Source: JADJPL01 sp041183125 (GTDB lineage: Bacteria; Bacteroidota; Bacteroidia; Chitinophagales; Saprospiraceae). From it: a DNA stretch of 13,219 nucleotides. The notes under the pieces were generated by a model. That model worked only from the letters and a program-made list of their open reading frames with translations. It had not been told where the DNA came from and ran no database searches. Both the position numbers and the translations under genes were made by a program. The stretch is from assembly GCA_041183125.1 (NCBI GenBank), contig JBEGMH010000286.1:1-13219 (forward strand). The letters are read 5' to 3'. This document shows positions 7,999 to 13,219 of this stretch, one piece after another (the first letter of the stretch is position 1; each line of letters opens with the position of its first letter).

Positions 7999-8123
7999 AG
8001 AAAAGGGAATCTTTCCACACGGGATTTCAGTTTTTTTCGAAAAAAGGCGTTTTATGTTGTCAAAAAATACTCGAATCTTAAAAATCAAATAGCTGAAAAT
8101 CATTTTTTTAATTAAAAAAACAA

Positions 8124-8136
8124 GCGTTTTAAACGC
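8124..8136. repeat. Perfect 13-nt palindrome GCGTTT-T-AAACGC in a divergent promoter region
   Basis: The arms GCGTTT and AAACGC flank a single T. The element sits between the leftward membrane-protein gene and the rightward micro-ORF, 37 nt upstream of the TTTG element of the rightward promoter. The surroundings are very AT-rich. It could be an operator for either direction; no second copy was noticed in the window. Confidence 0.35.
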
Positions 8137-8173
8137 GTTTTTACCCTATCTTTTAAGCGATAAAGTGGACTTG

Positions 8174-8202
8174 TTTGAATGGCTTTGGAATGCGTACCTT
8201 TG
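8174..8202 (+). promoter_or_regulatory. Bacteroidota-type promoter (TTTG-N17-TACCTTTG) for the micro-ORF/CotH-like operon
   Basis: TTTG at 8174-8177, a 17-nt spacer and TACCTTTG at 8195-8202 match the Bacteroidota primary-sigma consensus at both boxes. This is the best promoter in the window. Initiation a few bases downstream would leave a leader of only about 15 nt before the ATG at 8224. Confidence 0.7.
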
Positions 8203-8223
8203 TAGGAACTAAATCCATTTTTT

Positions 8224-8328
8224 ATGAAAAACAAAGCAATTCAGGTACGGAAAGGCAGTTTCACATCGTTAATTGCCGGTATTGTTGAGCAAAAATCCAT
8301 CATTGTACTGGACGAAACTCGACGATGA
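8224..8328 (+). CDS. Putative 34-residue micro-ORF overlapping the CotH-like gene
   Basis: From ATG 8224 to TGA 8328 the reading is MKNKAIQVRKGSF and on to VLDETRR, 34 residues with no signal peptide or membrane segment and a basic N-terminus. Its support is positional. It is the first ATG after a near-consensus promoter, about 15 nt beyond the predicted transcript start, and its stop overlaps the start codon of the downstream gene as ATGA (8325-8328), an arrangement typical of translational coupling. It may be a real small protein, a leader peptide controlling the downstream gene, or a by-product of a short leader if translation really begins at 8334 or 8346. I recognise no family. Confidence 0.45.
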   Translation: MKNKAIQVRKGSFTSLIAGIVEQKSIIVLDETRR

Positions 8329-9362
8329 TCAAAATGGGCGGAAATATGTGGACAATTACCCGACGGTACTTTTTGCTTGCTTTTCTCCTCGTATTTGCGT
8401 ACACAGGGGCGCTTGCGCAAAAACTTTCCCTGTTCGACCGAATCTCGGAAGCAATAGATTTAGAACTGGAACTGGTCACGGATTTGAAGATGCTGCAAGG
8501 GCAGCGCAACTCCAATACGTATCAGGAGGCCACCTTGTCGTATCGCCTGGATAAAAAACAAGAGGAATCCTGGAACATACACTTGCGCTCCAGGGGAAAA
8601 TACCGCCGCCGTGTCTGCGTGTTTCCGCCCATCAAACTAAAGTTCTCCAAAGAGGAATTGAAAGCCAGAGGCTTGAACTCCGATAACGAGTTCAAGCTGG
8701 TGACGCATTGTGTGGAAGGCGATGCCGGGAAAGACTATATCCTGCGGGAGTTTCTGGCCTACAAACTCTTCGAAGAAATTGCACCGGTACACTTTAAGGC
8801 GCAGTACGTCAAGGTGCGCTACAAAGACAGCAAATCCTCCGACCGCCTAAGTGCCTGGGGTATCTTGCTGGAAGATGAAAAAGCCTTAGAGCGGCGCTCC
8901 AAAGGGGAAATATGCAGCAACTGCTTCAACCTACCGAAGTCGGGCTTCGACCTCGAACAACTGAAACGCGTATATCTATTCGAATACCTGATCGGCAATA
9001 CCGACTGGAATACGGCCATGGTGCGCAACCTGCTCCTCATACAGCCCAAAGCAGGGGCTGGCGCAGTCCTGGTACCCTATGATTTCGACTTCTCCGGTTT
9101 TGTGAATGCCTCCTACGCCTTGCCGAACCAAGACTATCAGCAAAAGAGCGTGCGCGACCGGGTTTTCCTGGGATCCGAATGTACCGATGCAGAACTGGCA
9201 CCTACCATCGCCTACTTTCGGGAAAAACGCCCCGCCCTGGAAAAAATCATCTCCGAGTTCAAGCTGCTCAGTACGGTCTCCCGAGATGATTTGATGCAAT
9301 ACCTGGACAGCTTCTACCGGGAGTTGGAGTCAGGCACCTTACGCCGCCCACCCGCTAAGTAG
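8325..9362 (+). CDS. Secreted protein with CotH-kinase-like motifs
   Basis: The 345-residue product begins with a signal peptide (hydrophobic stretch at about 15-28, predicted cut ALA-Q near residue 31). The layout recalls the CotH spore-coat kinase superfamily: a basic segment LRSRGKYRRRVCVFPPIKLKF (87-107), then FKLVTHC (123-129) and YILREFLAYKLFEEI (138-152), resembling the CotH region that follows its RGN motif. Later come FEYLIGNTDWNTAMVRN (219-235), resembling the catalytic NxDxxxxN loop, and LVPYDFDFSG (249-258), resembling the metal-binding DxD. D227, D253 and D255 are the candidate catalytic residues. This relation is my inference from motif order. Paralogues of similar shape occur in Bacteroidota as hypothetical proteins. 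In-frame ATGs at 8325, 8334 and 8346 are all possible; the first forms ATGA with the micro-ORF. Confidence 0.75.
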   Translation: MIKMGGNMWTITRRYFLLAFLLVFAYTGALAQKLSLFDRISEAIDLELELVTDLKMLQGQRNSNTYQEATLSYRLDKKQEESWNIHLRSRGKYRRRVCVFPPIKLKFSKEELKARGLNSDNEFKLVTHCVEGDAGKDYILREFLAYKLFEEIAPVHFKAQYVKVRYKDSKSSDRLSAWGILLEDEKALERRSKGEICSNCFNLPKSGFDLEQLKRVYLFEYLIGNTDWNTAMVRNLLLIQPKAGAGAVLVPYDFDFSGFVNASYALPNQDYQQKSVRDRVFLGSECTDAELAPTIAYFREKRPALEKIISEFKLLSTVSRDDLMQYLDSFYRELESGTLRRPPAK

Positions 9363-9380
9363 AAACGTGGCACACCAGCC

Positions 9381-10115
9381 CTACCGCAGCCACTCCCGGT
9401 CGCTGACCAGGATCCAGTTGGTGCCGGTATCCAGGTAGGTCGCGTCGGGGAAGACGGGTAGGAACAGCTCCTCAAAAATCCGGGTCGCTTGTTTTCTGTC
9501 TTCGGCCCCCATAGAATAACAGTTGAACAACAGCAGCCCTTTTTCGGCTAGAATACGGGCCAAATGTGCCATAAAGCCCGGCTGGGTAACCGACTCCGGG
9601 ATGAGGTCTTCCAAAAAGATATCCACGCAGATGAAGGGGTACCGCCTGTCGGGGCAGGCCGTCACAAAGGGGATAGCGTCGGCACAATAGATGTCGAACG
9701 TGGACGCGAGCCGGGAGAGCGTATAGCGCTGTGCCAACTGGATGACGACTTCGTCTATTTCGACTACCGTGTAGTGGTAGCGCTTGCCGTACTTCTTTTC
9801 CAACATTTCGGGGATGCTGCCCAGGCCCAGCCCGAGCAGTAGGACCTCTTCGACCGGGCGGGTATCCAACACCAAACTCGAGAATGCGCGCCGAAAATTG
9901 GTATATAAATCGCTGAAAGAGTAGATGGCCTTTTCTGTGCTCAGTTGTAGGCGGCCCTGCTGCAGCGATACGTGTAGCTCCGGGTGTATGTCGCTGGATA
10001 CCGTTTCCAGGGGGACTTCCATGAAGTAGCTGAGCAGGCGCTTCCCGGCAGGGATGTCGTCGGCCCTATTGCCCGGGTTGCTTTTCCCAGCTTCGGAGTG
10101 GCGCGGTTTCTTCAA
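9381..10115 (-). CDS. Spermidine-synthase-fold SAM-dependent methyltransferase-like protein
   Basis: The 244-residue protein has the Rossmann glycine motif LLLGLGLGS (92-100), the acidic ribose-binding end VVEID (117-121), an aspartate after strand four (CADAIPF, D146) and CVDIF with D165 where polyamine synthases have their catalytic Asp. An N-terminal beta-rich region (HPELHVSLQQGRLQLSTEKAIYSF, about 44-67) matches the small N-domain of the spermidine synthase family. It lacks the canonical GGGDG, so it is probably not SpeE; a methyltransferase or propylamine transferase of unknown substrate is the fair call. The start at 10115 overlaps the preceding gene by 50 nt. It is kept because KRLLSYF just before the next Met (M32, at 10022) looks like part of the domain and no GTG or TTG lies in between. 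Confidence 0.75.
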   Translation of the reverse strand: MKKPRHSEAGKSNPGNRADDIPAGKRLLSYFMEVPLETVSSDIHPELHVSLQQGRLQLSTEKAIYSFSDLYTNFRRAFSSLVLDTRPVEEVLLLGLGLGSIPEMLEKKYGKRYHYTVVEIDEVVIQLAQRYTLSRLASTFDIYCADAIPFVTACPDRRYPFICVDIFLEDLIPESVTQPGFMAHLARILAEKGLLLFNCYSMGAEDRKQATRIFEELFLPVFPDATYLDTGTNWILVSDREWLR

Positions 10116-11280
10116 AGAGGCGTATTATGGTGAGTCTGTCCTGGATATCCAGGCTTTGCTGTCGCCGTTCCATCATCTGTTCCATCGCCCGGACGGCGTG
10201 TTCCAGGTCGTGGGTCCCTATTTGGGCAGGACCCGCCTCCGTGAACGGGGGGATGAAATTCCGGGGGTAATGCGAACCGTACAGCGTGGAAGCTAATCCG
10301 ATGGAGGTGCCGGAATTGATCATCATATTGATACCCAGCCGTGCGTGGTCGCCCATAAACAGACCGCAGAACGCACTGCCACTGGGCTCAAAGCGCTGGC
10401 TCGCGTAGTCCCAGAGTTTGATTTCCTGGTAGTCGTTGCGCAGGTTGGACACACTGGTGCCCGCGCCGATATTACACCACTCCCCGACGAAAGAATGCCC
10501 CAAAAAGCCGTGGTGTGCTTTGTTGGAATAGCCCTGGAGGATGGAGTGGTCCACTTCTCCTCCTACCTTGCACCAAGGGCCTATTGTGCTGGATCCGTAT
10601 AGTTGCGCCCCCATCCGGACGGAAGCATGGGCGCATACGGCCACAGGACCGCGCAGGCAGGCGCCCTCCATGACCTCAGCATGGGCACCAATGTAGATCG
10701 GCCCGTTGCGGGCATTGAGAAAAGCACCTTCCACTACGGCACCTTCTTCTACGAAGATGCGCTCTGCTGCGATCACACAGTTGGTAGCCGATAGGGGCTG
10801 CGATTTCCGTCCGGCGGTCAGCAGGTGGAAATCCGATTCCAGGGCCTCGGCATTGAGTTGGATCAAGTCGTTGAGGCCATTGATTTTGTGGAACGCAAAC
10901 CCCTCGACGGAAAGGGGGTGCAGCATGTCCACCTCTTCGTCGTTGATGAGTTTCCGGAGCTGCTTGCGGTCGAGTTTGGCAGCGATGAGCTCGTCCTGGT
11001 GTACGTAGGCATCCCCAAACTCCATGTTGCGGAGCAAGCGGCATAAGGGCAAGGAGGGGAGCACCGTGGCATTGATGACTAAATTTTCCTCGCCTACTTC
11101 GAGATGGTAGCGCTCGGCAAGGTGGTCTTCCGTAATAAAAGACACTTTACACCCCATCCAGCGCTCCCACTTTTCCCGGATGCTGAGGATGCCCACCCGC
11201 AACTCTCCGACCGGCCTCAGATAGGTGAGCGGAAGAAGGTGGCTGCGCACGTCGCTGTCGAAAAGAATGATGTTGCCCAT
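10066..11280 (-). CDS. GlmU-like bifunctional sugar nucleotidyltransferase / left-handed beta-helix protein (Bacteroidota type)
   Basis: The 404-residue protein opens with a variant nucleotidyltransferase N-terminus (HLLPLTYLRPVGELRVGI, about 14-31). After a spacer it enters a left-handed beta-helix of hexapeptide repeats from about 165 to 345. Within the helix NKAHHGFLGHSFVGEWCNIG (253-272) followed by AGTS parallels the acetyltransferase loop of GlmU, where a His and the KAxHxxYLG motif act in acetyl-CoA transfer. This organisation matches the family annotated as UDP-N-acetylglucosamine diphosphorylase / glucosamine-1-phosphate N-acetyltransferase-like, thought to supply UDP-GlcNAc for peptidoglycan in Bacteroidota. 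The exact substrate is inferred. It sits 100 nt downstream of rpmE2 and its end overlaps the next gene by 50 nt, so the three are probably cotranscribed. Confidence 0.85.
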   Translation of the reverse strand: MGNIILFDSDVRSHLLPLTYLRPVGELRVGILSIREKWERWMGCKVSFITEDHLAERYHLEVGEENLVINATVLPSLPLCRLLRNMEFGDAYVHQDELIAAKLDRKQLRKLINDEEVDMLHPLSVEGFAFHKINGLNDLIQLNAEALESDFHLLTAGRKSQPLSATNCVIAAERIFVEEGAVVEGAFLNARNGPIYIGAHAEVMEGACLRGPVAVCAHASVRMGAQLYGSSTIGPWCKVGGEVDHSILQGYSNKAHHGFLGHSFVGEWCNIGAGTSVSNLRNDYQEIKLWDYASQRFEPSGSAFCGLFMGDHARLGINMMINSGTSIGLASTLYGSHYPRNFIPPFTEAGPAQIGTHDLEHAVRAMEQMMERRQQSLDIQDRLTIIRLFEETAPLRSWEKQPGQ

Positions 11281-11380
11281 ATACCGAACCCGTTAATCCT
11301 GTTGGACAGGCCATATAGCAGCTAAGGCCGCTCCAAAAGTTATTTTGAAACAGCCTTTTGCAGGTAATGGATTTTTGTGC

Positions 11381-11644
11381 TTATTTTTTGGCAAATTTCG
11401 AAGAAGCAAACTTCTTGTTGAACTTGTCAATACGGCCTGCCGTATCCACAAATTTCATTTTTCCGGTAAAAAACGGGTGCGACATGCTGGAGATCTCCAA
11501 TTTCACCAACGGGTACTCATTGCCGTCTTCCCATACGATCGTGTCTTTGGTGTTGGCGCAAGAACGGCCCAACCACGCTTCGTCCACAGAAAAGTCCTTG
11601 AACACTACCGTGCGGTAACTCTTAGGGTGGATATCATTTTTCAT
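11381..11644 (-). CDS. rpmE2: 50S ribosomal protein L31 type B
   Basis: The 87-residue protein starts MKNDIHPKSYRTVVFKD and carries the hallmark segment SSMSHPFFTGKMKFVDTAG (52-70). It has only one cysteine (C29), so the zinc-binding CxxC pairs of type A L31 are absent; this is the zinc-independent form (YkgM/RpmE2). It is part of the large ribosomal subunit at the intersubunit bridge near the central protuberance. A longer frame starting 10 codons earlier (11674) is rejected because it would overlap the TATCTTTG -7 box at 11679-11672, and the family begins at the shorter Met. It leads the operon containing the GlmU-like gene. Confidence 0.96.
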   Translation of the reverse strand: MKNDIHPKSYRTVVFKDFSVDEAWLGRSCANTKDTIVWEDGNEYPLVKLEISSMSHPFFTGKMKFVDTAGRIDKFNKKFASSKFAKK

Positions 11645-11671
11645 AATGCCTTGTCTTTTTCTATTAGCGTG

Positions 11672-11679
11672 CAAAGATA
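11672..11679 (-). promoter_or_regulatory. -7 element for rpmE2
   Basis: Leftward from 11679 the sequence reads TATCTTTG, a full TAnnTTTG match and one of the commonest forms of this box, 27 nt before the rpmE2 ATG. The region upstream is an A/T tract with no obvious TTG at -33. Confidence 0.5.
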
Positions 11680-11748
11680 ATACCCTTTTTTATAAAAAAT
11701 AGTAAAAAAGCCTGAACTTGTTGTGCCGAACATGCAAAAAACAAGACG

Positions 11749-12243
11749 ATGTCTCAAATTGCTTTTCCAAAGGGGCTTAAACGTGCTGCCGCTATGGTCG
11801 TACTGCGCTATGAAGACCAGTTTTTGCTGCTCAAGCGCGCCAAACCGCCCTTTGTCGGCCACTATCTTCCGGTCGGAGGCAAACTAGAGCCCCACGAAGA
11901 CCCCCACAGTGCCGCTGTGCGGGAACTGCGCGAAGAAACGGGCATGACCGTGGAAAAACTGCAGTACGGGGGCGTATTGATCGAAACATCGCCGACAGAG
12001 TACAACTGGCAGAGCAGCATCTACCTGGCAGATATTCCCTGGCAGACTCCCCCGGAATGCCCCGAAGGCGAATTGGAATGGGTGCCGTTTGCACAATTAG
12101 CACAAGTGCCTACCCCGCCCACTGATGGGCAAATCTATCAGTACCTGGTCGAACAACGGCCTTTCGCCTTCAACGCCGTCTATGACGAGGCCCTGAACCT
12201 CTTGTATATGGTCGAAGAGATTCAGGGCATACGGGTCCTTTAG
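11749..12243 (+). CDS. Nudix hydrolase (MutT/NUDT-like)
   Basis: The 164-residue cytoplasmic protein contains a complete Nudix box at 44-66: G44, then E50, then REL-REETGM with R58, E59, E62, E63 and G65, matching GX5EX7REUXEEXGU. The acidic residues bind Mg2+ for hydrolysis of a nucleoside diphosphate linked to a variable group. The preceding LLLKRAKPPFVGHYLPVGG segment is like that of MutT-type nucleotide-pool cleaners, so 8-oxo-dGTP or another (d)NTP is a reasonable guess, but the substrate cannot be assigned from sequence. It is divergent from rpmE2, with a 104-nt gap in which I see no full TAnnTTTG box on this strand. Its stop overlaps the stop of the convergent outer-membrane gene by 4 nt. 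Confidence 0.92.
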   Translation: MSQIAFPKGLKRAAAMVVLRYEDQFLLLKRAKPPFVGHYLPVGGKLEPHEDPHSAAVRELREETGMTVEKLQYGGVLIETSPTEYNWQSSIYLADIPWQTPPECPEGELEWVPFAQLAQVPTPPTDGQIYQYLVEQRPFAFNAVYDEALNLLYMVEEIQGIRVL

Positions 12244-12878
12244 CGGTTATCGTTATCGTCTGGCCCATGGCTCTTATCGCGGAAACGCCCGAAACGCCCC
12301 ACGCGAAAGGTCAGGGAATAAAAAGCGCCCCGGAAGTCCTCGTTGCGGTACCCCTGGCCGGAATCGGCCCCGTCGAGATAGCGATAGCCAACCGAACCCG
12401 CTACGCGCATCCAGGTCGTGAGGTTGAGCTCGATACCGCCCTCCGGAGTGACCACTGCCACGTAATCCAGGTCGTCGTAGCGGAGATCGGGGGCGTTGAA
12501 GTCCATTTCGACCACTCCCCAGCCCATCCGCGCACCCCCGTACAAATGGACCAATTTATGAGAAGGGACAGAGAACCCCAACCAGAGGCCGGTATGGGCC
12601 AGGTTTAATTCTTCCAGGCGCGGGTTGTTTTGCAGGATATGCCGAAGGTTGAAGTTCGCCATACCATACGCTCCGAGGAAAAAATTTTCGAATACCAATC
12701 CGCCGCCTCCGCCTACGGAAGTGCCCAGGTCTTTGTTTACGCCCCATTCGGTAAGGGCGCTTCCAAAGGCGCCCACAAGTCGGGCCCGGCCTAACAAAGT
12801 CTCCTGGCGCTGCCCCAGGGATTGCCCGTACAGGAGCACCAGGGCGCAGCAAGTCAAAATCCACTTTTTAGCGTTCAT
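12240..12878 (-). CDS. Predicted outer-membrane beta-barrel protein
   Basis: The 212-residue product has a Sec signal peptide (MNAKKWILTCCALVLLYGQSLG, likely cut before Q23) followed by alternating amphipathic strands: GGGGGLVFENFFLGAYGMANF, LWLGFSV, HLYGGARMGWGVVEM, VVTPEGGIELNL, MRVAGSVGYRYL and FYSLTFRVGRFGRF. This pattern fits an 8-stranded OmpA/OmpX-like barrel in the outer membrane. Unusually, the last barrel strand is followed by a 13-residue polar tail rich in Asp and Asn (RDKSHGPDDNDNR) instead of ending in an aromatic residue. It follows another barrel-like gene after 50 nt, probably in one operon. Specific function unknown. Confidence 0.72.
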   Translation of the reverse strand: MNAKKWILTCCALVLLYGQSLGQRQETLLGRARLVGAFGSALTEWGVNKDLGTSVGGGGGLVFENFFLGAYGMANFNLRHILQNNPRLEELNLAHTGLWLGFSVPSHKLVHLYGGARMGWGVVEMDFNAPDLRYDDLDYVAVVTPEGGIELNLTTWMRVAGSVGYRYLDGADSGQGYRNEDFRGAFYSLTFRVGRFGRFRDKSHGPDDNDNR

Positions 12879-12928
12879 ATTGCTTCGTTTTTAAAATAGG
12901 ATAACAAATGGACGGGTGCGAAGAAGGG

Positions 12929-13219
12929 TTACCAAAAGCGAACCCCTAACGCCAGACCGCCCCAGAATTGTACGCTCGTTGCCGCACCAGGCTTGGAAGC
13001 CGTCCAGCGGTAGGGCGGAAAACTCGTCCCCACAATCCCAGCTTCCGGATTTTTACGCCTGGAAACCATCCAGTTGGCGACCGGGCCGAAGTAGAGCCCC
13101 GCCTGCTGGTCTATTCGGTGCTCCCAGTTGACGCGCAGTTGCTGGAGCTGGTTGAGCTCCCGTGTCCAAAAGGACTGCTCGTTGATATGGGCACTGATGA
13201 GCTCTACATGGAACTGGCC
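12929..13219 (-). CDS. C-terminal part of a predicted outer-membrane beta-barrel protein (5' end beyond window)
   Basis: The reverse strand is open from the right edge to the TAA at 12931-12929, giving the last 96 residues. It reads as alternating strands (GQFHVELISAHINE, LQQLRVNWEHRI, QAGLYFGPVANWMV, TSVQFWGGLALGVRFW) and ends in Phe-Trp, the aromatic C-terminus characteristic of barrels recognised by the BAM complex. The upstream part is missing, so no family can be named. It lies 50 nt before the barrel gene 12240-12878 in the same direction, and both are likely transcribed together from a promoter beyond the window. Confidence 0.65.
   Translation of the reverse strand, partial: GQFHVELISAHINEQSFWTRELNQLQQLRVNWEHRIDQQAGLYFGPVANWMVSRRKNPEAGIVGTSFPPYRWTASKPGAATSVQFWGGLALGVRFW

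Noticed and set aside
11298..11310. Small hairpin CCTGT-TGG-ACAGG between rpmE2 and the GlmU-like gene
   Set aside because: Only five pairs with no following T-run on either strand, so it does not qualify as a terminator.
1..13219. Mobile element, phage, CRISPR or defence system
   Set aside because: No transposase, integrase, Cas or restriction gene, no direct-repeat array and no terminal inverted repeats were seen; all solid genes are core or envelope functions.

Overview
The window looks like chromosomal DNA of a free-living Bacteroidota bacterium, most plausibly of the Saprospiria/Cytophagia type. The evidence is a secreted hydrolase with a C-terminal type IX secretion (T9SS, Por) sorting domain, a DUF4249 lipoprotein, the Bacteroidota-type GlmU-like nucleotidyltransferase, a type B L31 protein, and several near-perfect TAnnTTTG (-7) promoter elements. 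Coding DNA is GC-rich, whereas the gaps between divergent genes are clearly AT-rich. I see no tRNA, rRNA, CRISPR array, transposase or phage gene.

Layout from left to right. A DUF4249 lipoprotein (-, cut by the left edge) is divergent from a T9SS-exported alpha/beta hydrolase (+). The hydrolase converges on, and overlaps by 8 nt, a two-gene minus-strand operon of a DUF1015 protein followed by a metal-dependent amidohydrolase. Divergent from that operon is methionyl-tRNA synthetase metG (+). Its end nearly touches a small two-helix membrane protein with a TPR-like tail (-). Next comes a promoter followed by a 34-residue micro-ORF that overlaps (ATGA) a secreted protein in which I see CotH-kinase-like motifs (+). 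This converges on a minus-strand operon read as rpmE2 (L31B), GlmU-like nucleotidyl/acyltransferase, spermidine-synthase-fold protein. A Nudix hydrolase (+) and two outer-membrane-barrel-type genes (-, the upstream one cut by the right edge) complete the window.

Functionally this is mostly core housekeeping (metG, rpmE2, glmU-like, Nudix) mixed with cell-envelope and secretion genes. No coherent defence, biosynthetic or mobile system is visible. The features most worth a second look are the micro-ORF coupled to the CotH-like gene with its near-consensus promoter, a bulged 10-bp inverted repeat ending one base before the metG start codon, the 50-nt overlap between the GlmU-like and spermidine-synthase-like genes, and the fact that all four convergent gene pairs overlap or lie within 18 nt of each other, leaving no room for dedicated terminators.
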